A stretch of 41,295 bases of DNA, taken from IMG/VR virus record IMGVR_UViG_3300005563_000057, positions 1-41,295 of that record; one strand, 5' to 3'. Position numbers and translations under genes: made by a program. This DNA comes from a virus. Positions 14,806-22,416 of this stretch are shown here, piece by piece. Position 1 is the first letter of the stretch. The number at the start of each line of letters is the position of its first letter. The notes beneath the pieces are model-generated. The model was not told the DNA's origin. It saw only the letters and a program-made list of their open reading frames with translations, and searched no databases.

Positions 14806-16722
14806 GTGGAACCAACTAAAGCGGAACTCTACTGTGCTACTAAGGGTTGGACATACGGCATAAACGGGAATCAGCTAGTTCTACAGGCGTGCCCATTCTG
14901 CGGTCGGGACAAATTCTATATCAACAAGGACAACTTCCTCTGGGACTGCAAGAGTGGCAACTGTGGCAAGAAGGGCAACGAAAAGACCCTGAAATATGCA
15001 CTCGGGGATGCCATTGAAGGGATCGAATCGCAGCACGATAATGTACAAGCAGCAAACAAGCCTGCCCCGCTGCCGGATGTAGAAGCCGCCCACGACTGGT
15101 TGCTACAGAACGACAAGTTGATGAACTTCCTGAATGATGACCGGGGCTGGTCGGAAGCCACAGTTCGCAAGATGAAGCTGGGGTTGGGCACCAAGTGGAT
15201 TCACAGCGTTAAGCAGATGGTGCCGTGCCTGATGTACCCATACTTTGCGGGCGAGCATTGTGTATTTGTCAAGTATAGGACATTACCCCCAGCGGAGAAG
15301 GACTTTGCCGCCACAGGTGGGCGAGAGAACGGGTTGTACAACCAGAATGCAGTGAAGAAGGACATGGAGTATTTGCTGCTCGTAGAGGGTGAGGCCGATA
15401 CCATCTCCGTGATTGAGCAGGGCGAGTTAAACGTAGCTGGGATTCCAGGCTGCGAGTCCAAGAAGGTGACGTTTGATCATTTGCTGACCCTGCCCAAGAA
15501 GAAGTATCTGCTATTCGACAATGACGCTGCTGGTCAACACGGGGCAGAAGAATTTGCAAACAGGTTCGGGGTCTCGGAGTTTTACAACATCGTGCTCCCC
15601 GAGTTTGACTTGTCGGAGCCGGTTGGGGACAGGACCAAGGGCAAGGATATTTCAGAATGGCTTCTTGAAGGCTACACATTGGCAGACCTCAAGGTGCTCA
15701 TGGATCAAGCCACTCCGTTTGAGATGGAAGGCGTCTCAGGGATGGCGGGGGCACTTGAAGACTGCATCAAGGAGATGGAAGAAAAGGGGAACTCTGACCC
15801 CAGGTACAACTCTCCGTGGCCCAGCTTGAACCGTTGCATGGGCGGTATGGAAGACGGGGATCTCGTCATTATCCAAGCGGCCCAGAAATGCGGGAAGACG
15901 ACCATGGCGCTCAATTGGGTTGACTACCTTGTGACACAGTTTGGCGTGAATTGCTTCGTGGAATGCCTGGAAATGAGCCAAGCACGGTTGGCCCGCAAGT
16001 GGGCATCCTTTGTAACCAAGACGGATGACACACCGGGCCGCAGTGAATTGACGGCAGCCAAAATCAGGGAAGCCATCACAATTAGCCGTGACCGGCCCAA
16101 TGAAATCCTGTTTGGTTACACAACCCTGAAAAGGGAGGAAGATGCCTTTGAGCGCATCCGTAAGGCGGTCAGGAGGTACGGAGTCAAGGTTGTGGTGTTC
16201 GACAACCTGCAATTCCTCGTTGATGTGACCCTGACCAAGAGCCAAGCCGGGAATCGAGTTTCTTACATGAGCCAGTTGACCAAGAAATTTAAGTCGCTGG
16301 CAATGGAACTCAAAATCGTAATCCTGCTGATTGCGCAGACCAAGCGGCTGGATGAAGACACGGTAGCAACAAGCAACAGCTTGGAGGGTAGTTCTGCCCC
16401 AGCGAATGATTGCGACACGATGTTGGTTATGAATCGCAGCAAGGAAGCCAATGTCAGGAAGAAGTCGGAATTGTCCATGATGGGGAATATGCAGACCAGC
16501 GAGAACTACGCGCCGGAACTCTACATCAAGACAGATCTCAGCAGGTTTGCACCGGGTGGTTGGGCCACATTACACATGCAGGGTGAAATGAGTTGGATTC
16601 GGGAGCGGACTACGGACGAAGAAGGCAAGAGCGGCCCCAAGGACACGGCAAACGGTATTCCATTTGAAAAGCAAGCGGCTGTGGTTGTAGTTGCCGCAGA
16701 GGAAGGGGTTCAGGCTATATGA
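14806..16722 (+). CDS. Primase-helicase, T7 gp4/Twinkle type, 638 aa
   Basis: GTG 14806 lies 7 nt after AAGGA (14794-14798); GTG 14800 is too close. The N-terminus has a primase zinc ribbon with C29, C32, C48 and C53. The TOPRIM domain follows, with LLLVEGEADT (Glu194) and LLFDNDAAGQHGAEE. The C-terminal half is a RecA-type hexameric helicase: Walker A QAAQKCGKTT (Lys364, Thr365), Walker B VVVFDNLQFL, then LIAQTKR and the DnaB-like SSAPANDCD stretch. One polypeptide therefore makes primers and unwinds the fork. The protein is 638 aa against about 566 for T7 gp4. No DNA polymerase is seen in the window, so the phage may use the host enzyme or encode one elsewhere. Confidence 0.9.
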   Translation: MEPTKAELYCATKGWTYGINGNQLVLQACPFCGRDKFYINKDNFLWDCKSGNCGKKGNEKTLKYALGDAIEGIESQHDNVQAANKPAPLPDVEAAHDWLLQNDKLMNFLNDDRGWSEATVRKMKLGLGTKWIHSVKQMVPCLMYPYFAGEHCVFVKYRTLPPAEKDFAATGGRENGLYNQNAVKKDMEYLLLVEGEADTISVIEQGELNVAGIPGCESKKVTFDHLLTLPKKKYLLFDNDAAGQHGAEEFANRFGVSEFYNIVLPEFDLSEPVGDRTKGKDISEWLLEGYTLADLKVLMDQATPFEMEGVSGMAGALEDCIKEMEEKGNSDPRYNSPWPSLNRCMGGMEDGDLVIIQAAQKCGKTTMALNWVDYLVTQFGVNCFVECLEMSQARLARKWASFVTKTDDTPGRSELTAAKIREAITISRDRPNEILFGYTTLKREEDAFERIRKAVRRYGVKVVVFDNLQFLVDVTLTKSQAGNRVSYMSQLTKKFKSLAMELKIVILLIAQTKRLDEDTVATSNSLEGSSAPANDCDTMLVMNRSKEANVRKKSELSMMGNMQTSENYAPELYIKTDLSRFAPGGWATLHMQGEMSWIRERTTDEEGKSGPKDTANGIPFEKQAAVVVVAAEEGVQAI

Positions 16723-16904
16723 GCAAACTGTATGCAATGTGGGTTCTTTGGCGGAACGGCTACTGTACCAAGCATTTGGTGCCGAAGCAGCGCGGTATGC
16801 GGGGTGTGGGTTGGTGCAAATTGTGCAACAACGAGTTCATGGCGCGGAAAGACCAAGGCATCGAGAAAGCAAAGAAGAGGCTGGGGGTTGAGGGAACGAC
16901 ATGA
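16719..16904 (+). CDS. Small putative zinc-binding protein, 61 aa
   Basis: ATG 16719 overlaps the primase-helicase stop (ATGA). Trp-rich start, GYCTKHL (C-x2-H), then WCKLCNNEF (C-x2-C) and a basic helix. It is a paralogue of the 2357-2563 product: same order, spacing and length. Function unknown. Confidence 0.7.
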   Translation: MSKLYAMWVLWRNGYCTKHLVPKQRGMRGVGWCKLCNNEFMARKDQGIEKAKKRLGVEGTT

Positions 16905-17125
16905 GTGAAGTAGTAAAGATTGAGGTAGCCCACATCTTGGACGACGGGACAACGGGGCTTAGTATTAGCGAACACGGCGGGTTTGAGATGCTGCCATACA
17001 CTAACCCGAACGTTCTACGGTTTTCGAGAGCGCGGGATGCCGCGAGCTTCAAGGTGTTCATGTACAACCACGATAATGGGTCATTGGCGCAAAAGGTGCG
17101 ACCCGTGGAACATAGTTGGGGGTGA
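16901..17125 (+). CDS. Small hypothetical protein, 74 aa
   Basis: ATG 16901 overlaps the preceding stop. The alternating pattern (VVKIEVAHILDDGTTGLSI; FEMLPYTNPNVLRFSRARD) suggests a small beta-rich protein. No known motif, no cysteine. It ends 3 bp before the next GTG start. Confidence 0.65.
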   Translation: MSEVVKIEVAHILDDGTTGLSISEHGGFEMLPYTNPNVLRFSRARDAASFKVFMYNHDNGSLAQKVRPVEHSWG

Positions 17126-17128
17126 TTA

Positions 17129-17395
17129 GTGGCTAACATCTACCCGGATGCTCTCCTGGACGCCCAAGGAGCGATTGTCTGCACTCAGACGGGTGTAGAC
17201 CTGCCAAATTACTCCGGGGCTGTCCTAGCCGTCTTCAAGGGGCAGCCATGGGTACTGTGGTTGTCCCTCAACCCAGACGGTACACGAAAGTGGGATGTCA
17301 TAACCCAAGGGAGTCAGCTTGTGATGGCGGATATCGACGCATTTCTGAAAACCCGTGTCACAAATGGTGGTTCAGATATCACATTTACAAAATAA
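17129..17395 (+). CDS. Small hypothetical protein, 88 aa
   Basis: GTG 17129, with GGGGGTG upstream as a weak ribosome site. Mixed alpha/beta pattern (YSGAVLAVFKGQPWVLWLSL; LVMADIDAFLKTRV), no motif recognised. It is the last gene before the promoter at 17408 and probably closes the replication unit. Confidence 0.65.
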   Translation: MANIYPDALLDAQGAIVCTQTGVDLPNYSGAVLAVFKGQPWVLWLSLNPDGTRKWDVITQGSQLVMADIDAFLKTRVTNGGSDITFTK

Positions 17396-17407
17396 GCAAA
17401 ATAATGG

Positions 17408-17435
17408 TTGACTCCAGCCTGTCCCTGTGTAAATA
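17408..17435 (+). promoter_or_regulatory. Sigma70-like promoter with A-rich upstream block
   Basis: TTGACT at 17408-17413, then TAAATA at 17430-17435 (16-nt spacer; AAATAT gives 17). AAGCAAAATAATGG sits just upstream of the -35. It would drive the ligase gene at 17472 and the long gene series behind it. Confidence 0.7.
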
Positions 17436-17471
17436 TGGGACATCGGCAAAATTGAAAGAGGCAAATTTCTA

Positions 17472-19658
17472 ATGAAGTTCCCAATCCTGTACCATACCGC
17501 GAAAACCGGAGCCACCCATCAGTGGGAGGTTGAATCCATTGGCGACCAAATTGTAGTCAAGCATGGGCAGGTTGGAGGGGTACAAACGACTGCAACCACG
17601 GTCGCTACCCCGAAGAACATTGGCAGGTCCAATGAAACCACAGGATCGCAGCAAGCCGAAATCGAGGCTGCTGCCCTCCACAAGTACAAGCTGGACCGTA
17701 CCTACAGCCTGACTCCATCGGAGGCCAAGGACGTGGTTTTGCTGCCCATGTTGGCCCATCCAATGGCAAAGTATGAGCACAAGATTACCTACCCTGTTTC
17801 AGTGCAGCCCAAGTTGGATGGTTGCTTTACCTACCACTCATCAATTGTGACCGAAAACGGCCATCAGCCAATCGGTAAAATTGTCGAGGAAAAGATACCC
17901 TGCAAGGTGCTGTCCTGGAACGAGGATAATGGGGTGTTTGAGTTTAAATGCGTTCTCAACTATTTTAACAATGGGGCCGCGCCGCAGGACGATTGGTGTG
18001 AGATCAAACTAGAGAATAACCGGCGAATTAAGACGACATGGAACCATCAATTTCTCACAAACAAGGGGTGGGTAAAAGCGCGGGATCTCAACGCCGATGA
18101 ACACAGGATTGCGTCGAACACCGCAGACTCAAGGGTGATGGGCCTACTGATGGGTACCCTGTTGGGAGACGCCAATTTATCTTTTGATAAACGCCACAAG
18201 GATATATCCCCTAGATTGACGTTCGGCCACGCCTCAAGGGAATTGCTCGAACACAAAGTTAAGGTGATGGGCATTGCGGGAAACATCTCTGAAGAAACAT
18301 CTGGGTACGGCAGCAAAATATACCGCTTCTGCTCCTCAAATCACATCGACGCAAACCTCGATGTTTTTTACCACACGTCCCCGAGTTCCGCAAAGTGGGG
18401 AACTCGCCGCCCGGTTACACAGGCCATGCTGCACAATTATCTGAGCCGTGAGGGACTATCGCTTTGGATTGCCGATGACGGGACTTTGCGTAGCAACAAC
18501 GGAAACAAAGAGACACCAATCCTTCAAATTGCTACTCATTCTCAATCTGACGAGGAAGTAAAGGAAATCGTGGGCTACTTTACTTCATCCTGGGGAGTAA
18601 CCCCTACGCCTATCAAGGATAAGCGGGTCGAAACGGGAGGTGGTTGGTTTCTGAATTTTAAGACATCAGACACCGTTCTTCTTCTCAGCCGTTTAAGAGA
18701 GGTTGTTTGGGAAGGCGCAGAATACAAATTCTTCTTTCGTCCCGAAGCATACGTTCAGCCTACTGTCGATGTACTCACATACCAGTTGTTCAAAATTCAT
18801 CGGTGCCGTAAGTCTCTACCGATCACAAAGTATGACATTGAGGTAGAGGGTAATCACAATTACGTGGTTAATGGGGTAATTGCACATAATTGCCGGGCGC
18901 TCGCAAGGTGGAATCCAGAAGGCACGAAGGTCATCCTGACTTCACGCGGCGGCAAGGAATGGAAAGTCACCCAGCACATCAACGAGGCGCTGGAAGCCAT
19001 TCTGCCCAAGGACGCTGTGTTTGATGGCGAGATTTACCTACACGGCAAGACGTTCCAGTGGATCACAGCCAGGACCAAGAAGAAACAGTCTGGGACCGAG
19101 TTGCTTGAGTACCATGTCTACGATATGCCGGAAGTCGGTGGGCAGGATGACTTGCCGTGGCAAGAGCGGATGGTGGCTCTCTACGGCGTGTACAACACGG
19201 TTGGTTGGGCGGGTTCAATCACGCCGGTCAAGGCCGTCCCCACATCCGGGGCAGGGACGCCACAAGTCGTCAAGGCATTGCACGACCAGTACATCAAGGA
19301 CGGCTACGAAGGTGCAATCGTCCGCACCCTGGACGGCTTGTACGAATATGGGTTCCGTTCACAGGGGTTACTCAAGCTCAAGCAGTTCGATGACGCTGAG
19401 TTTACCATCGTGGGGTACAAGAGCGGAGAAGGCATCGAATCGGATCTTGTCATCTGGCGTTGCAAGAATGACGTAAACGATTTGGAGTTCGACACCCGCC
19501 CCAAGGGAACCCATGACGACCGAAAGAAGCTGCTCTTGAACGCTACTACATTTTATGGGCAGAAACTTCGGGTCAAATACTTCGGGCGTTGTGATGGTAC
19601 GGATTTGCCAAGGTTCCCAATCGGGGAAGGCGTGAGACTACCGGAGGACATGGATTGA
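17472..19658 (+). CDS. ATP-dependent DNA ligase precursor with intein, 728 aa
   Basis: ATG 17472; the leader carries GAAAGAGG. The N-terminal 60 residues (HQWEVESIGDQIVVKHG, QVGGVQTTATT) look like a WGR-type domain. The nucleotidyltransferase domain begins near residue 105, with motif I KLDG (Lys114 the adenylated lysine). The intein follows at Cys118 and the extein resumes with CRALARW. Later motifs: VFDGEIYLHG, DGYEGAIVR and LLKLKQF (motif V lysines), then an OB-fold domain (FTIVGYKSGEG to the end). After splicing the ligase is 372 aa, a normal small phage ligase. It seals nicks in replication or recombination. The stop overlaps the next ATG. Confidence 0.92.
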   Translation: MKFPILYHTAKTGATHQWEVESIGDQIVVKHGQVGGVQTTATTVATPKNIGRSNETTGSQQAEIEAAALHKYKLDRTYSLTPSEAKDVVLLPMLAHPMAKYEHKITYPVSVQPKLDGCFTYHSSIVTENGHQPIGKIVEEKIPCKVLSWNEDNGVFEFKCVLNYFNNGAAPQDDWCEIKLENNRRIKTTWNHQFLTNKGWVKARDLNADEHRIASNTADSRVMGLLMGTLLGDANLSFDKRHKDISPRLTFGHASRELLEHKVKVMGIAGNISEETSGYGSKIYRFCSSNHIDANLDVFYHTSPSSAKWGTRRPVTQAMLHNYLSREGLSLWIADDGTLRSNNGNKETPILQIATHSQSDEEVKEIVGYFTSSWGVTPTPIKDKRVETGGGWFLNFKTSDTVLLLSRLREVVWEGAEYKFFFRPEAYVQPTVDVLTYQLFKIHRCRKSLPITKYDIEVEGNHNYVVNGVIAHNCRALARWNPEGTKVILTSRGGKEWKVTQHINEALEAILPKDAVFDGEIYLHGKTFQWITARTKKKQSGTELLEYHVYDMPEVGGQDDLPWQERMVALYGVYNTVGWAGSITPVKAVPTSGAGTPQVVKALHDQYIKDGYEGAIVRTLDGLYEYGFRSQGLLKLKQFDDAEFTIVGYKSGEGIESDLVIWRCKNDVNDLEFDTRPKGTHDDRKKLLLNATTFYGQKLRVKYFGRCDGTDLPRFPIGEGVRLPEDMD
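17823..18890 (+). mobile_element. Intein with LAGLIDADG homing endonuclease in DNA ligase, 356 aa
   Basis: Begins at Cys118 (CFTYHSSIV), ends with VIAHN and is followed by Cys474 as +1 nucleophile, so all splice-junction residues are present. Block B is TWNHQF (T-x2-H); block F/G is YDIEVEGNHNYVV ... IAHN. The endonuclease has two LAGLIDADG-type helices, GLLMGTLLGDAN and LSLWIADDGTL, both keeping an acidic residue. The insertion separates motif I KLDG from the rest of the catalytic domain. The DNA looks more AT-rich than the flanks, which would fit a recent arrival, though I have not computed this. Confidence 0.9.
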
Positions 19659-19801
19659 TGGACACATGGACAGCCTACGAAACCAACTGGCCCCACCCTC
19701 CACCGGGTGATTGGTTCTGTATAGGGCTAATTTTTCGGGAGTTCTCGTGCAGGCTTGAGTTTGAGCTATTCCGCTTGAGACACCCAAGGTTCAAAGGATG
19801 A
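19658..19801 (+). CDS. Small hypothetical protein, 47 aa
   Basis: ATG 19658 shares its first base with the ligase stop, and its TGA overlaps the next ATG, so it is coupled on both sides. The product has many aromatic residues (TAYETNWPHPPPGDWFCIG) and a basic tail (LEFELFRLRHPRFKG). Real by its fit between neighbours; function unknown. Confidence 0.55.
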   Translation: MDTWTAYETNWPHPPPGDWFCIGLIFREFSCRLEFELFRLRHPRFKG

Positions 19802-20268
19802 AACTAACCGAACTCAAAAGAATGGTAACAATCTGGGCAGAGCGTTTGCAGGTCCAGGATTGGACCCTGAAAGTGAGATTCGCTCGCCCTGATGAAGTTG
19901 AAAGCGGTTGGGGTTTCTGTTACCCCAACGCGCACACGAGGGAAGCGGAGATTGTCATTGTAAACCCCGCAGATTATGCGGAGGAAGATCGAAAAGATGC
20001 CACTAAGGATGTAGAGGTTTTTGCCGTTCACGAACTCTCACACCTTCATTTCGCACCCTTCGCTACTCAAGAAGGATCTGCCCTGGAAACGTTGGAAGAA
20101 ACAATTATCTCCACAATCAGTAGGTTGTTGGTTGCAATCGACCGGAAAGATGAAGCCGTACTTGGGCGCAGGTTGTCAAAGCGTGCTGCCCTCAATCCTC
20201 CAAAGACCAAGCTGCACCCACCCACGATTCAAGAAAAGGACACACAAATTGTCAATCCTGAAGACTAG
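19798..20268 (+). CDS. Zincin-like putative metallopeptidase, 156 aa
   Basis: ATG 19798 lies 8 nt after AAGG. The motif VHELSHLHF (H-E-x2-H, about residues 77-85) and a downstream Glu (LEETIIS) fit a gluzincin-type zinc site. The N-terminal part (WAERLQVQDWTLKVRF) matches a second protein in this window at 30718-31134, with the same spacing to HELLH. Such small zincin-fold proteins occur in phages without an assigned substrate. The end is Pro/Lys-rich. Zinc-site assignment is good; proteolytic activity is inferred. Confidence 0.75.
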   Translation: MKLTELKRMVTIWAERLQVQDWTLKVRFARPDEVESGWGFCYPNAHTREAEIVIVNPADYAEEDRKDATKDVEVFAVHELSHLHFAPFATQEGSALETLEETIISTISRLLVAIDRKDEAVLGRRLSKRAALNPPKTKLHPPTIQEKDTQIVNPED

Positions 20269-20491
20269 CCTTGTCGCTGAAACCATTGAGCCAACTGTCG
20301 CACTCACTCTCCAAGAAGACGGAGAAGGTAACATCATCCTCGTGGGCACGTCTGAGGATGGGGAGCAAGCAAGTTTGTTGACCATTGATTCCGAAGGTGT
20401 CGTTGTATTGCACGCCGGTATCCCCTACGCGCTGGGATTCAATTTGGATGCAGATGGCCGCTTGTTGGCCTTTCGGGAGGATGTCAGCTAA
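20249..20491 (+). CDS. Small hypothetical protein, 80 aa
   Basis: TTG 20249 is chosen because AAAAGGA is 8-9 nt upstream; the frame is open further upstream but there it overlaps the metallopeptidase gene and gives an implausible sequence. The product is acidic with alternating hydrophobic residues (GNIILVGTSEDGEQASLLTI) and looks like a small beta-sandwich or hairpin protein. Not recognised. Confidence 0.6.
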   Translation: MSILKTSLVAETIEPTVALTLQEDGEGNIILVGTSEDGEQASLLTIDSEGVVVLHAGIPYALGFNLDADGRLLAFREDVS

Positions 20492-20494
20492 TTC

Positions 20495-20944
20495 ATGGTG
20501 GTTAAACGGACAAGGAAAAAGAAAGTACCCAAGATTAAGCCCCTGAAGTCGCCAATCGAAGCAGCAAAGGCAGCAAAGGCTAGAGAACGGCGGCTTCAGG
20601 TCATATTTAATACATGCTCAACCGAATATGAAAAGGTGTTGGTATATCAGAATCGGGCCTGCGGGGTTACCAAGCTGCCTACAAGCCAGCTATATTTAGA
20701 CCACGATCACGTCTCGGGTTTGCTCAGAGGGCTGCTATCCTACAAAATTAACAAAGGGCTGGCTTACTTCAATGATGACCCCAACCTACTGAGGAATGCT
20801 GCGGACTACTTGGAAAATCCGCCTTATTCAGCAGCCGTGGGTGAAGATGTCTATGGTATGTTGGGCAGGGTCACTACCAAGCCCAAGAATCGTAAGTACG
20901 GGCCACTTGGGACCAAAGAGCCGCAACCGCGCAAGAAGTCGTAA
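20495..20944 (+). CDS. Endonuclease VII-like protein without zinc cysteines, 149 aa
   Basis: ATG 20495 follows GGGAGG at a long spacing. A very basic N-terminus (KRTRKKKVPKIKPLK) is followed by the core LYLDHDHVSGLLRGLLS and YKINKGLAYFNDDPNLLRNA, which aligns with T4 gp49. Catalytic DHDH is present. Where the full-length copy at 8946 has C-x2-C pairs, this one has a single Cys (ACGVTK) and YKIN, so the structural zinc is missing. It may still cut branched DNA or be specialised; divergent function is inferred. Confidence 0.78.
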   Translation: MVVKRTRKKKVPKIKPLKSPIEAAKAAKARERRLQVIFNTCSTEYEKVLVYQNRACGVTKLPTSQLYLDHDHVSGLLRGLLSYKINKGLAYFNDDPNLLRNAADYLENPPYSAAVGEDVYGMLGRVTTKPKNRKYGPLGTKEPQPRKKS

Positions 20945-20951
20945 CCGATAC
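20942..20951 (+). promoter_or_regulatory. TAACCGATAC element, copy 4
   Basis: Exact copy. Its TAA is the stop codon of the endonuclease VII-like gene, and it ends 22 nt before the ATG at 20974, with TAGGAG between. Confidence 0.55.
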
Positions 20952-20973
20952 TACATCATATAGGAGTACGTAG

Positions 20974-21186
20974 ATGAGTGAAGCAGTTGACCACCCGGCA
21001 CATTACGGGGGCAAGGACAACCCATACGAAGCCATCAAGGTAATAGAGGCGTGGCAGTTGGGGTTCAACCTTGGTAATGCTGTGAAATACATTAGCCGCG
21101 CTGGAAAGAAGGGCGCGGCACTCGAAGACCTCAAGAAAGCGGCGTGGTATTTGAACCGCGAGATCCAGGGCAGAGAAACGGAATGA
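20974..21186 (+). CDS. DUF3310 (SaV-like) protein, 70 aa
   Basis: ATG 20974 has TAGGAGT upstream. The sequence shows the DUF3310 signature nearly whole: HPAHYGG, NPYEAIKVIEAW, FNLGNAVKYISRAGKK and EDLKKAAWYLNREI. The family is widespread in phages, is often labelled nucleotide kinase-like, and is usually found with nucleotide-metabolism genes, as here. Biochemical activity is not established for most members. The stop overlaps the next ATG. Confidence 0.88.
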   Translation: MSEAVDHPAHYGGKDNPYEAIKVIEAWQLGFNLGNAVKYISRAGKKGAALEDLKKAAWYLNREIQGRETE

Positions 21187-21740
21187 CGACCTTACGACAG
21201 CGGAGCACACAAGCGTTCGATGAATTGATGCCCCTGCTCCAAGAATTTGTTTACAGCCCTGATGACACAGGGAAGCCCAGTGCGCGGGATGCGTTCACAA
21301 GTGTAGTCCCTCAGTACCAAACCGCAGCGGCTAGTGCAGGTAGCTTGCAGGCAATGGCCTATCGGGAGATGGGCGGGAAGGCAACCAACACCCGCAATCC
21401 ATTTAGAAGCCAGCCCACAATGAGTGACTTGCGGATTGATGTTGAGCTTGCTGCCCGAAAGGTGTTGACCCCGGCAGAGAACCGTTACTTTCTACAGCAT
21501 TACCTACAAGAGTTCCTAAGTATTGCAGATGCTAACGACCCCACCGACTGGGAATTAGGTGCAGACAAGTACATGGTCGCTTTCCTGGATACCTTTGATT
21601 ACCGAGATAGGGACGCAGTACAAGCCTATGACTCGGGGATTAGGGAAAAGTTGGGGTCTGCTTTTATCAAGACTGGGTTGTTCCCCCTGAGTTCGTATTT
21701 TGAGAGCCGGGATTGCCGGATTAAAAGAGAGAAGGTCTGA
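21183..21740 (+). CDS. Hypothetical protein, 185 aa
   Basis: ATG 21183 overlaps the DUF3310 stop (ATGA). The protein is largely helical (RIDVELAARKVLTPAENRYF; YMVAFLDTFDYRDRDAVQAY) and ends basic. The VLTPAENRYFLQHYLQEF helix has a faint likeness to helix-turn-helix regions of sigma-like phage proteins, but too weak to name. Context: between DUF3310 and a small membrane protein. Confidence 0.65.
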   Translation: MTTLRQRSTQAFDELMPLLQEFVYSPDDTGKPSARDAFTSVVPQYQTAAASAGSLQAMAYREMGGKATNTRNPFRSQPTMSDLRIDVELAARKVLTPAENRYFLQHYLQEFLSIADANDPTDWELGADKYMVAFLDTFDYRDRDAVQAYDSGIREKLGSAFIKTGLFPLSSYFESRDCRIKREKV

Positions 21741-21742
21741 CC

Positions 21743-21889
21743 ATGAACTACGGTAACAAGTTCCTTCAGATTTACATTACAGCCGCACTATTGCCGGTCA
21801 TTCTGGGGTACGCGGCATTGTGCGCGGTGCTGTACGGTATTGCTGCGATCACTGAGGAAATCGAGGACGTGTGGGGCATGAACCAGTGA
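21743..21889 (+). CDS. Small membrane protein, 48 aa
   Basis: ATG 21743 is preceded by GAGAAGG. One or two hydrophobic spans (LQIYITAALLPVILGYAAL, then CAVLYGIAAI) and an acidic tail (TEEIEDVWGMNQ). The TGA overlaps the GTG of the HD gene. Holin-like in size and shape, but lysozyme is 7.5 kb away, so this is only a possibility. Confidence 0.6.
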   Translation: MNYGNKFLQIYITAALLPVILGYAALCAVLYGIAAITEEIEDVWGMNQ

Positions 21890-22416
21890 GCGCCTGGACA
21901 GGACGGATTCACACCTTCTCAGGCAAGCGGTTTGCACCACTCAACCCCGACCCTGATGACATCTGCATAGAAGACATTGCCCACAGCTTGTCACAACAAT
22001 GCAGGTTCACGGGCCACACAAGGAAGCCGTACTCGATTGCACAGCATTCCTACTTGGTTAGTGTCAACTGCGCCTCTGAAGACGCTCTGTGGGGCTTGAT
22101 GCACGACGCAAGTGAAGCCTACCTGTGTGATATTGCAAGCCCTGTGAAACACAGCGATGAAATGGGCGGGTATCGGTTGGCAGAACTAAACCTAATGGAA
22201 GTTATTTGCCACAAGTACGGTCTGCCCCTGGATATGCCGGAAAGTGTCAAGGTTGCAGATCGCCGGATGCTGATTACAGAAGCACGGGATTTGATGCCTC
22301 CTGCTGATTGGTATGAGTTGGCAGACTGTTACGGCTTTACTGTCTTCCCTTGGTCGGCTGTGTTCAGTGAGCGCAAGTTTTTAGAGAGATATGAGGAGTT
22401 GACGAGTGGCAAGTAA
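21886..22416 (+). CDS. HD-domain phosphohydrolase, YfbR/5'-nucleotidase type, 176 aa
   Basis: GTG 21886 is chosen since it gives a GTGA overlap and the family's usual start (WTGRIHTFSGKRF); GTG 21871 would add five residues. The HD motif is in GLMHDASEAYLCDIASPVK, with earlier His residues in RFTGHTR and SIAQHSYLV and a later Asp near KVADRRML. Relatives remove phosphate from deoxynucleoside monophosphates. Beside ribonucleotide reductase, DUF3310 and Nudix genes it probably tunes or clears nucleotide pools. It overlaps the recA gene by 11 bp. Confidence 0.85.
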   Translation: MSAWTGRIHTFSGKRFAPLNPDPDDICIEDIAHSLSQQCRFTGHTRKPYSIAQHSYLVSVNCASEDALWGLMHDASEAYLCDIASPVKHSDEMGGYRLAELNLMEVICHKYGLPLDMPESVKVADRRMLITEARDLMPPADWYELADCYGFTVFPWSAVFSERKFLERYEELTSGK

